Of a DNA stretch of 64,000 bases, positions 17,548-27,128 are shown one piece after another (positions within the stretch are counted from its first letter, which is position 1; each line of letters begins with the position of its first letter). Location of the stretch: the NCBI RefSeq assembly GCF_003851545.1, contig NZ_BHVX01000003.1, forward strand, positions 62,001 to 126,000, written 5' to 3'. Both the position numbers and the translations under genes were made by a program. Source of the stretch: Ralstonia sp. SET104 (GTDB lineage: Bacteria > Pseudomonadota > Gammaproteobacteria > Burkholderiales > Burkholderiaceae). The notes below the pieces were generated by a model. That model was not told the DNA's origin. It did no database searches and was given only the letters and a program-made list of their open reading frames with translations.

Positions 17548-18495
17548 TCAGGCCACTGCCGTTTCCAGTTGCGGGTGTTGCGGCAGCTCGCCCGCCACCT
17601 CGCCGATCATGCGGCGCAGCCACATCACATCGGGCGCCGCGTGGCTGCGCTCATGCCAGAGCTGGTAGAAACGCATCTTCGGGAACGCCATGGGCGTCGG
17701 CAGGATGCGGATCGGCAGATACTGCGCGCAATGCGCAGCAAACTGGCGGCCGGTGGTAAACACCAGATCGGTGCGCATCAGCACATAAGGCACCAGCCCG
17801 AAATACGGCAGCGACACCTGGATCTGGCGCTTGAGCCCCTGCTCTGCAAGCGCCTGATCGATCATGCTGCGCTGCATGACGGCATAGGGCGCGGGCGCCA
17901 GGTGCGGCATCTCTACGTAATGCTTGAGCGAGATGCCCTTGCGCGCCAGCGGGTGCTGCGCACCCAGCATGCAGACGACTTCATCGTCAAACAGCGGCGA
18001 AATATGCAGATGCTCGGGCGGCGAGAGCCAGTTGCCGATCACCAGATCCATGCCGCCCTGCTCCAGCGCGGCCAGGTAATCGACCCCGGCATTGAGCGGA
18101 TGCACGACCAGCTTGGCCTGCGGCGCCTGTTTGCGCAGACGCTCGACGATGTTCGGCAGGAAGAACGCGTCGAGGTAATCCGGTGCGCCCAGGTGGAAGG
18201 TGCGCGTGGTGTTGCCGGGGTCAAACTCCTGCGACGGGCGCGCGATGCGCTCCATGGCCTCCAGGCTTTGCTGCGCGAGGGCCAGCAGGTCGTGGCCGCG
18301 CTCGGTCGGCACCATGCCGTTCTTGCCGCGCACGAGGATGGCGTCGCCCGTGATCTCGCGCAGGCGCTTGAGCGTGTTGCTGATGGCCGGCTGTGACTGG
18401 CCGAGCTTGACCGCCGTGCGCGTCACGCTCTGCTCGGTGAGCAGCGTGTAGAGAACGCGCAGGAGGTAGGTATCGAGGTGATCTTTGCCGTGCAT
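17548..18495 (-). CDS. LysR family regulator, probable regulator of xdhABC
   Basis: The 315-residue protein has an N-terminal wHTH (about 8-67, SVTRTAVKLGQSQPAISNTLKRL) and a LysR substrate-binding domain from about 95. It is transcribed away from xdhA with a 212-bp shared spacer, the classical layout for a LysR regulator of the neighbouring operon. The likely inducer is a purine, perhaps urate or xanthine (inference). The 3' end converges on tupA. Confidence 0.9.
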   Translation of the reverse strand: MHGKDHLDTYLLRVLYTLLTEQSVTRTAVKLGQSQPAISNTLKRLREITGDAILVRGKNGMVPTERGHDLLALAQQSLEAMERIARPSQEFDPGNTTRTFHLGAPDYLDAFFLPNIVERLRKQAPQAKLVVHPLNAGVDYLAALEQGGMDLVIGNWLSPPEHLHISPLFDDEVVCMLGAQHPLARKGISLKHYVEMPHLAPAPYAVMQRSMIDQALAEQGLKRQIQVSLPYFGLVPYVLMRTDLVFTTGRQFAAHCAQYLPIRILPTPMAFPKMRFYQLWHERSHAAPDVMWLRRMIGEVAGELPQHPQLETAVA

Positions 18496-18596
18496 CTGAG
18501 GGCGAGCACGGGCAACGCCGTGCGGTCTAAAAAACGTGCTGGGGGACGCTGTCAGTGTATGTCACTTGCACGCCGCGCCGCCAGACCGCTACTGGC

Positions 18597-18606
18597 GGGT
18601 ATACCC
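18597..18606. promoter_or_regulatory. Candidate operator palindrome in the LysR-xdhA spacer
   Basis: A perfect 10-bp palindrome, GGGTATACCC, lies about 100 bp from each of the divergent starts. The spacer also has GTGTATGTC (18555-18563), which recurs inverted with one change as GTCATACAC (18679-18687). Either could bind the LysR protein; neither is proven. Confidence 0.3.
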
Positions 18607-18707
18607 CGGATTTTGGCTTTCCGATGCGGGTTATCACATGGGCCAAATATTGCCTTCCCGACCCGGTGCTATGGTTCCGTCATACACACAAACAGGCGTA
18701 GAACCCC

Positions 18708-20243
<1,536 letters not shown>

Positions 20244-20247
20244 GAAC

Positions 20248-22614
20248 ATGAACAAGCAAACCGAAGCCTTCCTGCTGGCGGAAGCCGATATTGCTGCAGC
20301 CATGCCTGGCCAGCGCGGTGCTGTGGTGGGCATTTCGCGCCCGCACGAATCTGCGCATCTGCACGTTGCGGGCACCGCTACGTACACAGACGACATTCCC
20401 GAACTGGCCGGCACGCTGCACGCTGCGCTGGGCATGAGCACGCAAGCCCATGCGCGCATCGTCAACATGGACCTGGATCGCGTGAAAGCCGCGCCGGGCG
20501 TGGTGGCTGTGTTCACGTCAGCCGACATTCCGGGCACCAATGACTGCGGCCCGATCATCCACGACGACCCGATCCTGGCCACTGATACGGTGCACTTTAT
20601 CGGCCAGCCGATGTTTATCGTGGTCGCCACGTCGCACGATGCTGCGCGTCGCGCAGCGCGCTTGGGGCAGATCGATTATGAAGTCCTGCCCCCGTTGCTG
20701 ACGCCGGAAGAAGCGCGCGCGGCTGGCCGCTCCGTGCTGCCCCCGATGCACCTCAAGCGTGGCGAGCCGTCCGAGCGCATCGCCGCGGCGCCGCATTCAG
20801 AGGCCGGCCAGATGTCGCTGGGCGGCCAGGAACAGTTCTATCTGGAAAGCCAGATCTCGTACGCCGTGCCCAAGGAAGACAACGGCATGCACGTGTGGTG
20901 CTCGACCCAGCACCCGACCGAGATGCAGCACATGGTGTCGCACATGCTGGGCTGGCACGCCAACCAGGTGCTGGTGGAATGCCGGCGCATGGGCGGTGGC
21001 TTCGGCGGCAAAGAATCGCAGTCGGGCCTGTTCGCGTGTTGTGCATCGCTGGCGGCATGGAAGCTTGCCTGCCCTGTCAAGCTCCGTCCGGACCGCGACG
21101 ACGACATGATGATCACCGGCAAGCGTCACGATTTCCGCTTTGCCTACGAAGCCGGTTATGACGACAACGGCCGCATCCAGGGCATCAAGTGCGACATGAC
21201 CTCGCGCGCCGGTTTCTCGGCCGACCTGTCCGGCCCGGTGATGACGCGCGCCATCTGTCATTTCGACAACGCCTACTGGCTACCGGAAGTGGAGATCGAC
21301 GGTTTCTGCGCACGCACCAACACGCAGTCGAATACCGCCTTCCGCGGCTTTGGCGGCCCGCAGGGCGCGTTCGCCATCGAATACATCATGGACAACATCG
21401 CGCGCTCGGTCGGCAAGGATGCGCTCGACGTGCGCCGCGCCAATCTGTACGGCAAAGACAAGAACAACATCACGCCGTACGGCCAAACCGTGGAAGACAA
21501 CGTCATCCACGAGTTGCTGGATGAGCTGGAAGCGTCGTCTGACTACCGCGCCCGCCGCGAAGCGATCCGCGCGTTCAACGCGACCAGCCCGGTACTCAAG
21601 CGCGGCCTGGCGCTCACGCCCGTGAAGTTCGGCATCTCGTTCAACGTCAAGCACTTCAATCAGGCCGGCGCGCTGGTGCACGTGTACAACGATGGTTCGA
21701 TCCTTGTGAACCACGGCGGCACCGAAATGGGCCAGGGCCTGAACACCAAGGTGGCGCAGGTGGTGGCGCACGAACTGGGTGTGTCATTCACGCGCATCCG
21801 CGTAACGGCAACCGACACCAGCAAGGTGGCCAACACGTCTGCCACAGCCGCATCCACCGGCAGCGATCTGAACGGCAAGGCAGCGCAGGACGCCGCCCGC
21901 CAGATCCGCCAACGCCTGATCGCGTTTGCCACCGAACACTACGAAGTGCCCATCGAGACCGTGACCCTCATCGGCGACCACCTGGAAATCGGTGCGCGCC
22001 AGGTGCCGTTTGACGAGCTGATCGGCAAGGCCTACGTTGCACGCGTGCAATTGTGGTCCGACGGTTTCTATGCCACGCCCAAGCTGCACTGGGATCAGTC
22101 CAAGCTCAAGGGCCGCCCCTTCTACTACTACGCGTACGGTGCTGCGGTATCGGAAGTGGTGGTCGACACCCTCACCGGCGAATGGCGCCTGCTGCGTGCC
22201 GACGTGCTGCACGACGCCGGCCGCTCGATCAACCCGGCCATTGATATCGGCCAGGTGGAAGGCGCGTTCATCCAGGGCATGGGCTGGCTCACTACGGAAG
22301 AACTGTGGTGGAACAAGAACGGCAAGCTGATGACGCATGCGCCGTCCACCTACAAGATCCCGACCGTCAACGACTGCCCGCCGGACTTCCGCGTGCATCT
22401 GTTCAACAACGCCAACGTGGAAGACAGCATCCACCGCTCCAAGGCGCTGGGCGAACCGCCACTGCTGCTGCCGTTCTCGGTGTTCTTCGCCATCCGCGAT
22501 GCGGTGGCCGCCGTGGGTGACGGCCGCACCAACCCGCCGCTGAACGCGCCCGCCACCAGCGAAGAAATCCTCAAGGCCGTGGACGCCATCCGCAGCGCCC
22601 CGCTGTCTGCTTGA
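20248..22614 (+). CDS. xdhB: Xanthine dehydrogenase large subunit (molybdopterin-binding)
   Basis: The 788-residue catalytic subunit contains FYLESQISYAVP, the glycine-rich MGGGFGGKESQSG, RGFGGPQGAFAIEY around the substrate-binding Arg, GTEMGQGLNTKVAQV, and the catalytic Glu in KALGEPPLLL near residue 735. These place it in the xanthine dehydrogenase branch of the family. It begins 4 bp after xdhA. The N-terminal 30 residues are variable. Cofactor insertion is expected to need XdhC, encoded next. Confidence 0.97.
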   Translation: MNKQTEAFLLAEADIAAAMPGQRGAVVGISRPHESAHLHVAGTATYTDDIPELAGTLHAALGMSTQAHARIVNMDLDRVKAAPGVVAVFTSADIPGTNDCGPIIHDDPILATDTVHFIGQPMFIVVATSHDAARRAARLGQIDYEVLPPLLTPEEARAAGRSVLPPMHLKRGEPSERIAAAPHSEAGQMSLGGQEQFYLESQISYAVPKEDNGMHVWCSTQHPTEMQHMVSHMLGWHANQVLVECRRMGGGFGGKESQSGLFACCASLAAWKLACPVKLRPDRDDDMMITGKRHDFRFAYEAGYDDNGRIQGIKCDMTSRAGFSADLSGPVMTRAICHFDNAYWLPEVEIDGFCARTNTQSNTAFRGFGGPQGAFAIEYIMDNIARSVGKDALDVRRANLYGKDKNNITPYGQTVEDNVIHELLDELEASSDYRARREAIRAFNATSPVLKRGLALTPVKFGISFNVKHFNQAGALVHVYNDGSILVNHGGTEMGQGLNTKVAQVVAHELGVSFTRIRVTATDTSKVANTSATAASTGSDLNGKAAQDAARQIRQRLIAFATEHYEVPIETVTLIGDHLEIGARQVPFDELIGKAYVARVQLWSDGFYATPKLHWDQSKLKGRPFYYYAYGAAVSEVVVDTLTGEWRLLRADVLHDAGRSINPAIDIGQVEGAFIQGMGWLTTEELWWNKNGKLMTHAPSTYKIPTVNDCPPDFRVHLFNNANVEDSIHRSKALGEPPLLLPFSVFFAIRDAVAAVGDGRTNPPLNAPATSEEILKAVDAIRSAPLSA

Positions 22615-22630
22615 GTTCGGAGACGACGTC

Positions 22631-23665
22631 ATGGACCACACACAACTGCGCCCATTTCGCTTTGCCGACGTGCTTGCCACCGTGCAAGCCGGGCGGCCGT
22701 GTGTTCTGGTCACAGTGACGGACGTGCAGGGCTCCGCCCCGCGTGAACCCGGCACGTTGATGCTGGTGTGTGACGATGGCTTCTTCGGCACCATCGGCGG
22801 TGGTCATCTGGAATGGCGCGCGATGGAAATCGCGCAAGCGATGATGGACGTGCCCGAAGCCATTGGAGAAGCCCGCCGCCAGTTCGTGCGCATTCCGCTG
22901 GGCCCAGCGCTTGGACAATGCTGCGGCGGGGTGGTCCGCCTGTCGCTGGAACGACTCGATGCACGTGACGCAGAGTGGATTGCCCAGGCCGACGACGCCA
23001 TGCGCCAGCGCCGCAGCCTGCGCCGCATCGTCTGCGCAGATGCGACTGTGAACGTTGAAGCAACGATTGGCGATGCCGCCGCCGCAGGCGTGACGCTTGA
23101 CGCTGCAGGCTTCACGCAAACGGTGCTGCCGCCCGACATGTCGATCGTGTTGTGCGGCGCTGGCCATGTCGGCCACGCTATCGTGCGTGCGCTGGCCCAC
23201 CTGCCCTGCCGCGTCACATGGGTGGACGAACGCGATGCGATGTTCCCGTTCCCCGCCAAGGTGCCGCCAAACGTCGTGATCGAATCCACCGATACGCCGG
23301 AAGCCGTGATCGACCACGCGCCCGCCGGCAGCTACTTCCTGGTCATGACGCACAACCATGCGTTGGACCTGGCGCTGTGCGAGCGAATCATGCGCCGCAC
23401 GGACTTTGCCTACTTTGGCCTGATCGGCTCCAAGACCAAGCGCGCACGCTTTGAGCACCGCATGGTCGAGCACGGTGTGGACCCGGCACGCTTGCCGGAA
23501 ATGGTGTGCCCGATTGGCATTGCGGGCATCGTGGACAAGGCGCCAGATATCATTGCGGTATCCGTCGTCGCCCAACTCCTGCAAGTGCGTGAGCTTCAAC
23601 AGCATGCGCTCACCACAGCCAGTGGTGGGGCGGCGGTTCCTTACCGCGTCCCCACACCTGTCTGA
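22631..23665 (+). CDS. xdhC: Xanthine dehydrogenase accessory protein XdhC
   Basis: The 344-residue protein has an N-terminal XdhC/CoxI domain (TVTDVQGSAPREPGTLMLV, then GTIGGGHLEW) and a C-terminal Rossmann domain (VLCGAGHVGHAIVRALAHL, then LIGSKTKRARF). XdhC binds the molybdenum cofactor, promotes its sulfuration and inserts it into XdhB. Conserved Cys in LGQCCGG near residue 97 fits the cofactor-binding role. It lies 16 bp after xdhB and 2 bp before the deaminase gene. Confidence 0.95.
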   Translation: MDHTQLRPFRFADVLATVQAGRPCVLVTVTDVQGSAPREPGTLMLVCDDGFFGTIGGGHLEWRAMEIAQAMMDVPEAIGEARRQFVRIPLGPALGQCCGGVVRLSLERLDARDAEWIAQADDAMRQRRSLRRIVCADATVNVEATIGDAAAAGVTLDAAGFTQTVLPPDMSIVLCGAGHVGHAIVRALAHLPCRVTWVDERDAMFPFPAKVPPNVVIESTDTPEAVIDHAPAGSYFLVMTHNHALDLALCERIMRRTDFAYFGLIGSKTKRARFEHRMVEHGVDPARLPEMVCPIGIAGIVDKAPDIIAVSVVAQLLQVRELQQHALTTASGGAAVPYRVPTPV

Positions 23666-23667
23666 TC

Positions 23668-24705
23668 ATGCCGATCTCCGCCGCCCTTGCAGAACGCATC
23701 GCCACCAGCCCGAAAGCCGAACTGCACATCCACATTGAAGGCTCGCTCGAACCCGAACTGATGTTTGCGCTGGCCAAGCGCAACGGCGTCAAGCTGCCAT
23801 ATGCATCGGTTGAAGACCTGCGCGCCGCATACGCTTTCGACGATCTGCAATCGTTCCTCGACCTGTACTACGCGGGCGCCAGCGTGCTGCTCACCGAGCA
23901 GGATTTCTACGATATGACCGCCGCATATGTGGCGCGTGCGCTGGCAGACAACGTCCATCACGCAGAGATCTTCTTCGACCCGCAAACGCACACCACACGC
24001 AACGTGCCGATACATGTGGTCATCCACGGCATCGTCCGCGCACTGGATGACGCCGAGCGCGAGCACGGTTTCTCCAGCCGGCTGATCCTCTGCTTCCTGC
24101 GCCATCTGAGCGAGGAAGATGCGTTTGCCACGCTGGAAGCTGCCCTGCCCTATATCCAGGATCCGGCGAACCGCATCGTCGGTGTGGGGCTGGATTCGTC
24201 GGAGCGCGGCAATCCGCCGGAGAAGTTCGCGCGCGTGTTCGCCCGCTGCAAGGAACTCGGCCTGCGCCTGGTCGCCCACGCTGGCGAGGAAGGCCCGGCG
24301 CAATACGTGATCGACGCCCTCGATATCCTGAAGGTAGAGCGCATCGACCACGGCGTGCGCGCTATCGACGATGCAGCGCTCGTCAAGCGCCTGGCCGCCG
24401 AGCGCGTCGCGCTGACGGTTTGCCCGCTGTCGAACGAAAAACTGAAGGTCTACCCCGATTTGCGCGATCACTCGCTCAAGCAACTGCTGGACGCCGGCTG
24501 CGCAGTGACCCTGCACTCCGATGATCCGGCCTACTTCGGTGGCTACATGAACACCAACTGGCTCGCCACCTTCAACGCCCTCAACCTGTCCGCCGCCGAC
24601 GCGCATACGCTCGCGCGCAACAGCTTCGAGGCGTCCTTCCTGCCCGAGCAGGACAAAGCCCTGTGGCTGGCCAAGGTCGACGACCACTGGAAAGCCACAC
24701 ACTAA
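23668..24705 (+). CDS. Adenine deaminase, PA0148 type (adenosine deaminase superfamily)
   Basis: The 345-residue TIM-barrel metal hydrolase has the metal His pair in KAELHIHIEG, catalytic HAGEEGP near residue 205, and metal Asp in LHSDDPAYFGGY. The pattern CFLRHLSEE, VGLDSSERGNPP and FFDPQTHT is the one I associate with bacterial adenine deaminases such as Pseudomonas PA0148, rather than true adenosine deaminase. It would convert adenine to hypoxanthine, the substrate of the xanthine dehydrogenase encoded upstream. General pipelines usually call this family adenosine deaminase. Confidence 0.88.
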   Translation: MPISAALAERIATSPKAELHIHIEGSLEPELMFALAKRNGVKLPYASVEDLRAAYAFDDLQSFLDLYYAGASVLLTEQDFYDMTAAYVARALADNVHHAEIFFDPQTHTTRNVPIHVVIHGIVRALDDAEREHGFSSRLILCFLRHLSEEDAFATLEAALPYIQDPANRIVGVGLDSSERGNPPEKFARVFARCKELGLRLVAHAGEEGPAQYVIDALDILKVERIDHGVRAIDDAALVKRLAAERVALTVCPLSNEKLKVYPDLRDHSLKQLLDAGCAVTLHSDDPAYFGGYMNTNWLATFNALNLSAADAHTLARNSFEASFLPEQDKALWLAKVDDHWKATH

Positions 24706-24722
24706 AACATCACGAGACGACG

Positions 24723-26057
24723 ATGAGCACGATGCCTCCGACTTCCAACACCGTTCACGCCTACCGCGGCCGCGTGCTGCATTTCCTGCACGATCCGCAG
24801 TATCGCGAGCACGATGCCTATGAATATTGGGAAGACGGCCTGCTCGTGGTCATGGGCGGCAAAGTCGTGCGGGCCGGTGATTACGCCACGCTGCGCGAGG
24901 ATCTGCCCGCCGGCACGCAACTACACGACACCAGCGGCAAGCTGATCGTGCCCGGCTTCATCGACACGCACATCCACTTCCCGCAGACGGACATGATCGC
25001 GTCGCCGTCGCCGGGCCTGTTGCACTGGCTGGAGACGTACACCTTCCCGGAAGAGCGCCGCTTCGAGAGCGAGCAGTACGCCGCCGGCGTTGCATCCTTC
25101 TTTCTCGATGAACTGCTGCGCAACGGCACGACCAGCGCGATGGTGTGGAGCACCGTGCATCGCGGCTCCGCAGAAACGCTCTTCCAGCAGGCACAGCAAC
25201 GCGGCATGCGCCTGATCACCGGCAAGGTGATGATGGATCGCAACTGCCCGGAATACCTGCGCGACACGGCCGAATCCGGCGCGCGCGACACGGCAGACCT
25301 GATCTCGCGCTGGCACGGCAAAGACCGCCTGGGCTACGCCATCACGCCGCGCTTTGCGCCCACCTCAAGCGAAGCACAATTGCAAGCCTGCGCAGAACTG
25401 GCCAAGCAGTACAAGGACGTCTTCATCCAGACGCACGTCGCCGAAAACCCGGACGAGGTGAAATGGGTGGCCGACCTGTTCCCGAACGCGCGCAGCTATC
25501 TGGACGTGTACGACCGCTACGGCCTGCTGCGCAAAGGCGCCTTCTACGGCCACGCCATCTGGCTGGACGATAGCGACCGCCAGCGCATGGCCGAATCCGG
25601 TGCGGCCGTGGCGCACTGCCCCACGTCTAACCTGTTCCTGGGCAGCGGCCTGTACAACTTCCACAAGAATGACGCACACCGCCTGGCGCTCACGCTCGCC
25701 ACCGACGTGGGCGGCGGCAGCTCGTTCTCGATGCTGCGCACGATGGGCACGGCACACAAGGTTGCGCGCATGGGCGGCTATCACCTGACCGCGCTGCGCA
25801 TGTTCTACCTGGCCACGCGCGGCGCGGCTGAAGCGCTGGGCTGGGAAGACCGCATCGGCAGTTTCGTGCCGGGCGCAGAAGCTGATTTCATCGTGCTGGA
25901 CCCGGCCGCCACGCCGCTGCTGGCACGCCGTAATGCACGCTCGGAAACGCTGGAGGAACTGCTGTTCTCGCTGGCGCTGCTGGGCGAGGATCGTGCGGTG
26001 AGCGCCACTTACATCCAGGGCGAGCCAGCCAAATTTGCGGTTGGCGCGGCAAGCTGA
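24723..26057 (+). CDS. guaD: Guanine deaminase
   Basis: The 444-residue amidohydrolase has the metal motif PGFIDTHIHFPQTD near residues 77-90, then HVAENPDEV, CPTSNLFLGSGLYNF and the distal Asp in ATDVGGGSSFSML. It deaminates guanine to xanthine, the substrate of xanthine dehydrogenase. ATG 24723 follows the deaminase stop by 17 bp with a weak ribosome site; longer frames overlap that gene. Its 3' end carries the -35 of the manganese riboswitch promoter. Confidence 0.95.
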   Translation: MSTMPPTSNTVHAYRGRVLHFLHDPQYREHDAYEYWEDGLLVVMGGKVVRAGDYATLREDLPAGTQLHDTSGKLIVPGFIDTHIHFPQTDMIASPSPGLLHWLETYTFPEERRFESEQYAAGVASFFLDELLRNGTTSAMVWSTVHRGSAETLFQQAQQRGMRLITGKVMMDRNCPEYLRDTAESGARDTADLISRWHGKDRLGYAITPRFAPTSSEAQLQACAELAKQYKDVFIQTHVAENPDEVKWVADLFPNARSYLDVYDRYGLLRKGAFYGHAIWLDDSDRQRMAESGAAVAHCPTSNLFLGSGLYNFHKNDAHRLALTLATDVGGGSSFSMLRTMGTAHKVARMGGYHLTALRMFYLATRGAAEALGWEDRIGSFVPGAEADFIVLDPAATPLLARRNARSETLEELLFSLALLGEDRAVSATYIQGEPAKFAVGAAS

Positions 26058-26069
26058 TCCTCGTATAAT
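26041..26069 (+). promoter_or_regulatory. Sigma-70 promoter for the riboswitch-TMEM165 transcript
   Basis: TTGGCG (26041-26046) and a perfect TATAAT (26064-26069) are separated by 17 bp. Transcription would begin near 26076, right at the 5' edge of the riboswitch. The -35 lies inside the last codons of guaD. Confidence 0.7.
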
Positions 26070-26075
26070 CGCGGC

Positions 26076-26240
26076 TTCCATTGGGGAGTAGCCGCCCGGG
26101 GTCGATACCCTGGGGGCCACGTCAACAGACTTGACCGTCGCTGCAATGGCAGACGGTTATGGCGTGGTCAGCAGCCACTCCGGGTGCACAGTATCGAAAG
26201 ATGCGTGGCACCTGGGTGACGCGCCTGGCGAGACCGATGA
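26076..26240 (+). ncRNA. yybP-ykoY manganese riboswitch
   Basis: All conserved blocks of the yybP-ykoY aptamer are present in order: GGGGAGTAGCC at 26083-26093, CGTCAACA at 26120-26127, and GGCGAGACC at 26227-26235. Paired arms lie between them. It lies directly behind a good promoter and ahead of a TMEM165/GDT1 gene, a known target of this class. A long imperfect hairpin at 26237-26277 begins at the aptamer's 3' edge and could be the expression platform; no U-tract follows it, so control may act on translation or Rho. Confidence 0.9.
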
Positions 26241-26277
26241 CACACCACTGCGGACAGGGCCGGCAGCGGTGCGTCAT
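26237..26277 (+). promoter_or_regulatory. Hairpin at the 3' edge of the riboswitch (possible expression platform)
   Basis: Positions 26237-26251 pair with 26263-26277 in a 15-position stem with two mismatches. Its 5' strand overlaps the last bases of the aptamer, so it may compete with aptamer closure. There is no T-run, and the start codon lies 33 bp downstream with only a weak ribosome site. Confidence 0.45.
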
Positions 26278-26309
26278 TGGTTCGCACACGGCCCGGACAC
26301 CACTACAAC

Positions 26310-26879
26310 ATGGAAGCCTTCCTCGTCTCAACCGGCATCGTCGCCCTCGCGGAAATCGGCGACAAAACCCAACTGCTGTCGATCCTGCTGGCCGCGCGTT
26401 TTCGCAAGCCGGTGCCGATCATCATCGGCATCTTCGTCTCCACGCTCGTCAACCATGCGCTGGCCGGCGCCGTCGGCGGCTGGATTACGCACGTGCTCGG
26501 TGAAAACGTGCTGCGCTGGATTCTGGGCGCGGCCTTCATCGCGATGGCCGGGTGGATGCTGATCCCGGACAAGCTGGATGACGACGAAGCGCCCAAGGAC
26601 ACGCGTGGCCTGGGCATCATCGGTACCACTGTCGTGGCGTTCTTCTTTGCAGAAATGGGCGACAAGACGCAGATCGCCACCGTAGCGCTCGCGGCGCGTT
26701 TCCATGACATCGCGTGGGTGGTAGCAGGTACGACCTTCGGCATGATGCTGGCCAATGTGCCAGCGGTGCTGATGGGCAACAAGTTCGCTGCGCGCATGCC
26801 GATCAAGCTGGTGCATCGGATTGCTGCGTTGATCTTCCTCGTGCTGGGTGTGCTGGCACTGCTGGGCGTCGGTAAGTAA
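26310..26879 (+). CDS. TMEM165/GDT1 (UPF0016) family manganese exporter
   Basis: The 189-residue protein has six predicted helices in two repeats. Each repeat carries the family metal motif, AEIGDKTQ near residue 15 and AEMGDKTQ near residue 104. Bacterial members of this family export Mn2+. The upstream manganese riboswitch supports that role here: excess Mn2+ would turn the gene on. ATG 26310 gives the standard family N-terminus. It interrupts the purine island and is transcribed from its own promoter. Confidence 0.92.
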   Translation: MEAFLVSTGIVALAEIGDKTQLLSILLAARFRKPVPIIIGIFVSTLVNHALAGAVGGWITHVLGENVLRWILGAAFIAMAGWMLIPDKLDDDEAPKDTRGLGIIGTTVVAFFFAEMGDKTQIATVALAARFHDIAWVVAGTTFGMMLANVPAVLMGNKFAARMPIKLVHRIAALIFLVLGVLALLGVGK

Positions 26880-26887
26880 TCGACAAG

Positions 26888-26912
26888 GGCTCTGAGCGCT
26901 CGCTTCAGAGCC
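26888..26912 (+). terminator. Possible terminator hairpin after the TMEM165/GDT1 gene
   Basis: A perfect 8-bp stem (GGCTCTGA/TCAGAGCC) with a 9-nt loop begins 8 bp after the stop codon. No T-run follows, so it may act with Rho or only protect the 3' end. Confidence 0.4.
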
Positions 26913-27010
26913 TACCCATGATCGATAGCGAGCGTTATGCGCCCGTAGACACGCCAACTCCACAGCGCCGAAAAGCATGCTGCATACGGCAGCCCAAGCA
27001 ATTCTCAGGA

Positions 27011-27037
27011 CAAAAAAAACGGGGCCGTAGCCCCGTT
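27011..27037 (-). terminator. Rho-independent terminator of uraH-puuD
   Basis: An 8-bp GC-rich stem (27018-27025 with 27030-27037) and CGTA loop are followed on the minus strand by a T8 run (complement of 27012-27019). It lies about 90 bp downstream of puuD. Confidence 0.82.
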
Positions 27038-27128
27038 CAACCCTCACCGGTCATGTCACCCGCTAGGGAACGAATGACATGCTCCGATAAACCGTTTCCG
27101 TATTTCTGCTCTTGCTCTGACGTGCGCC

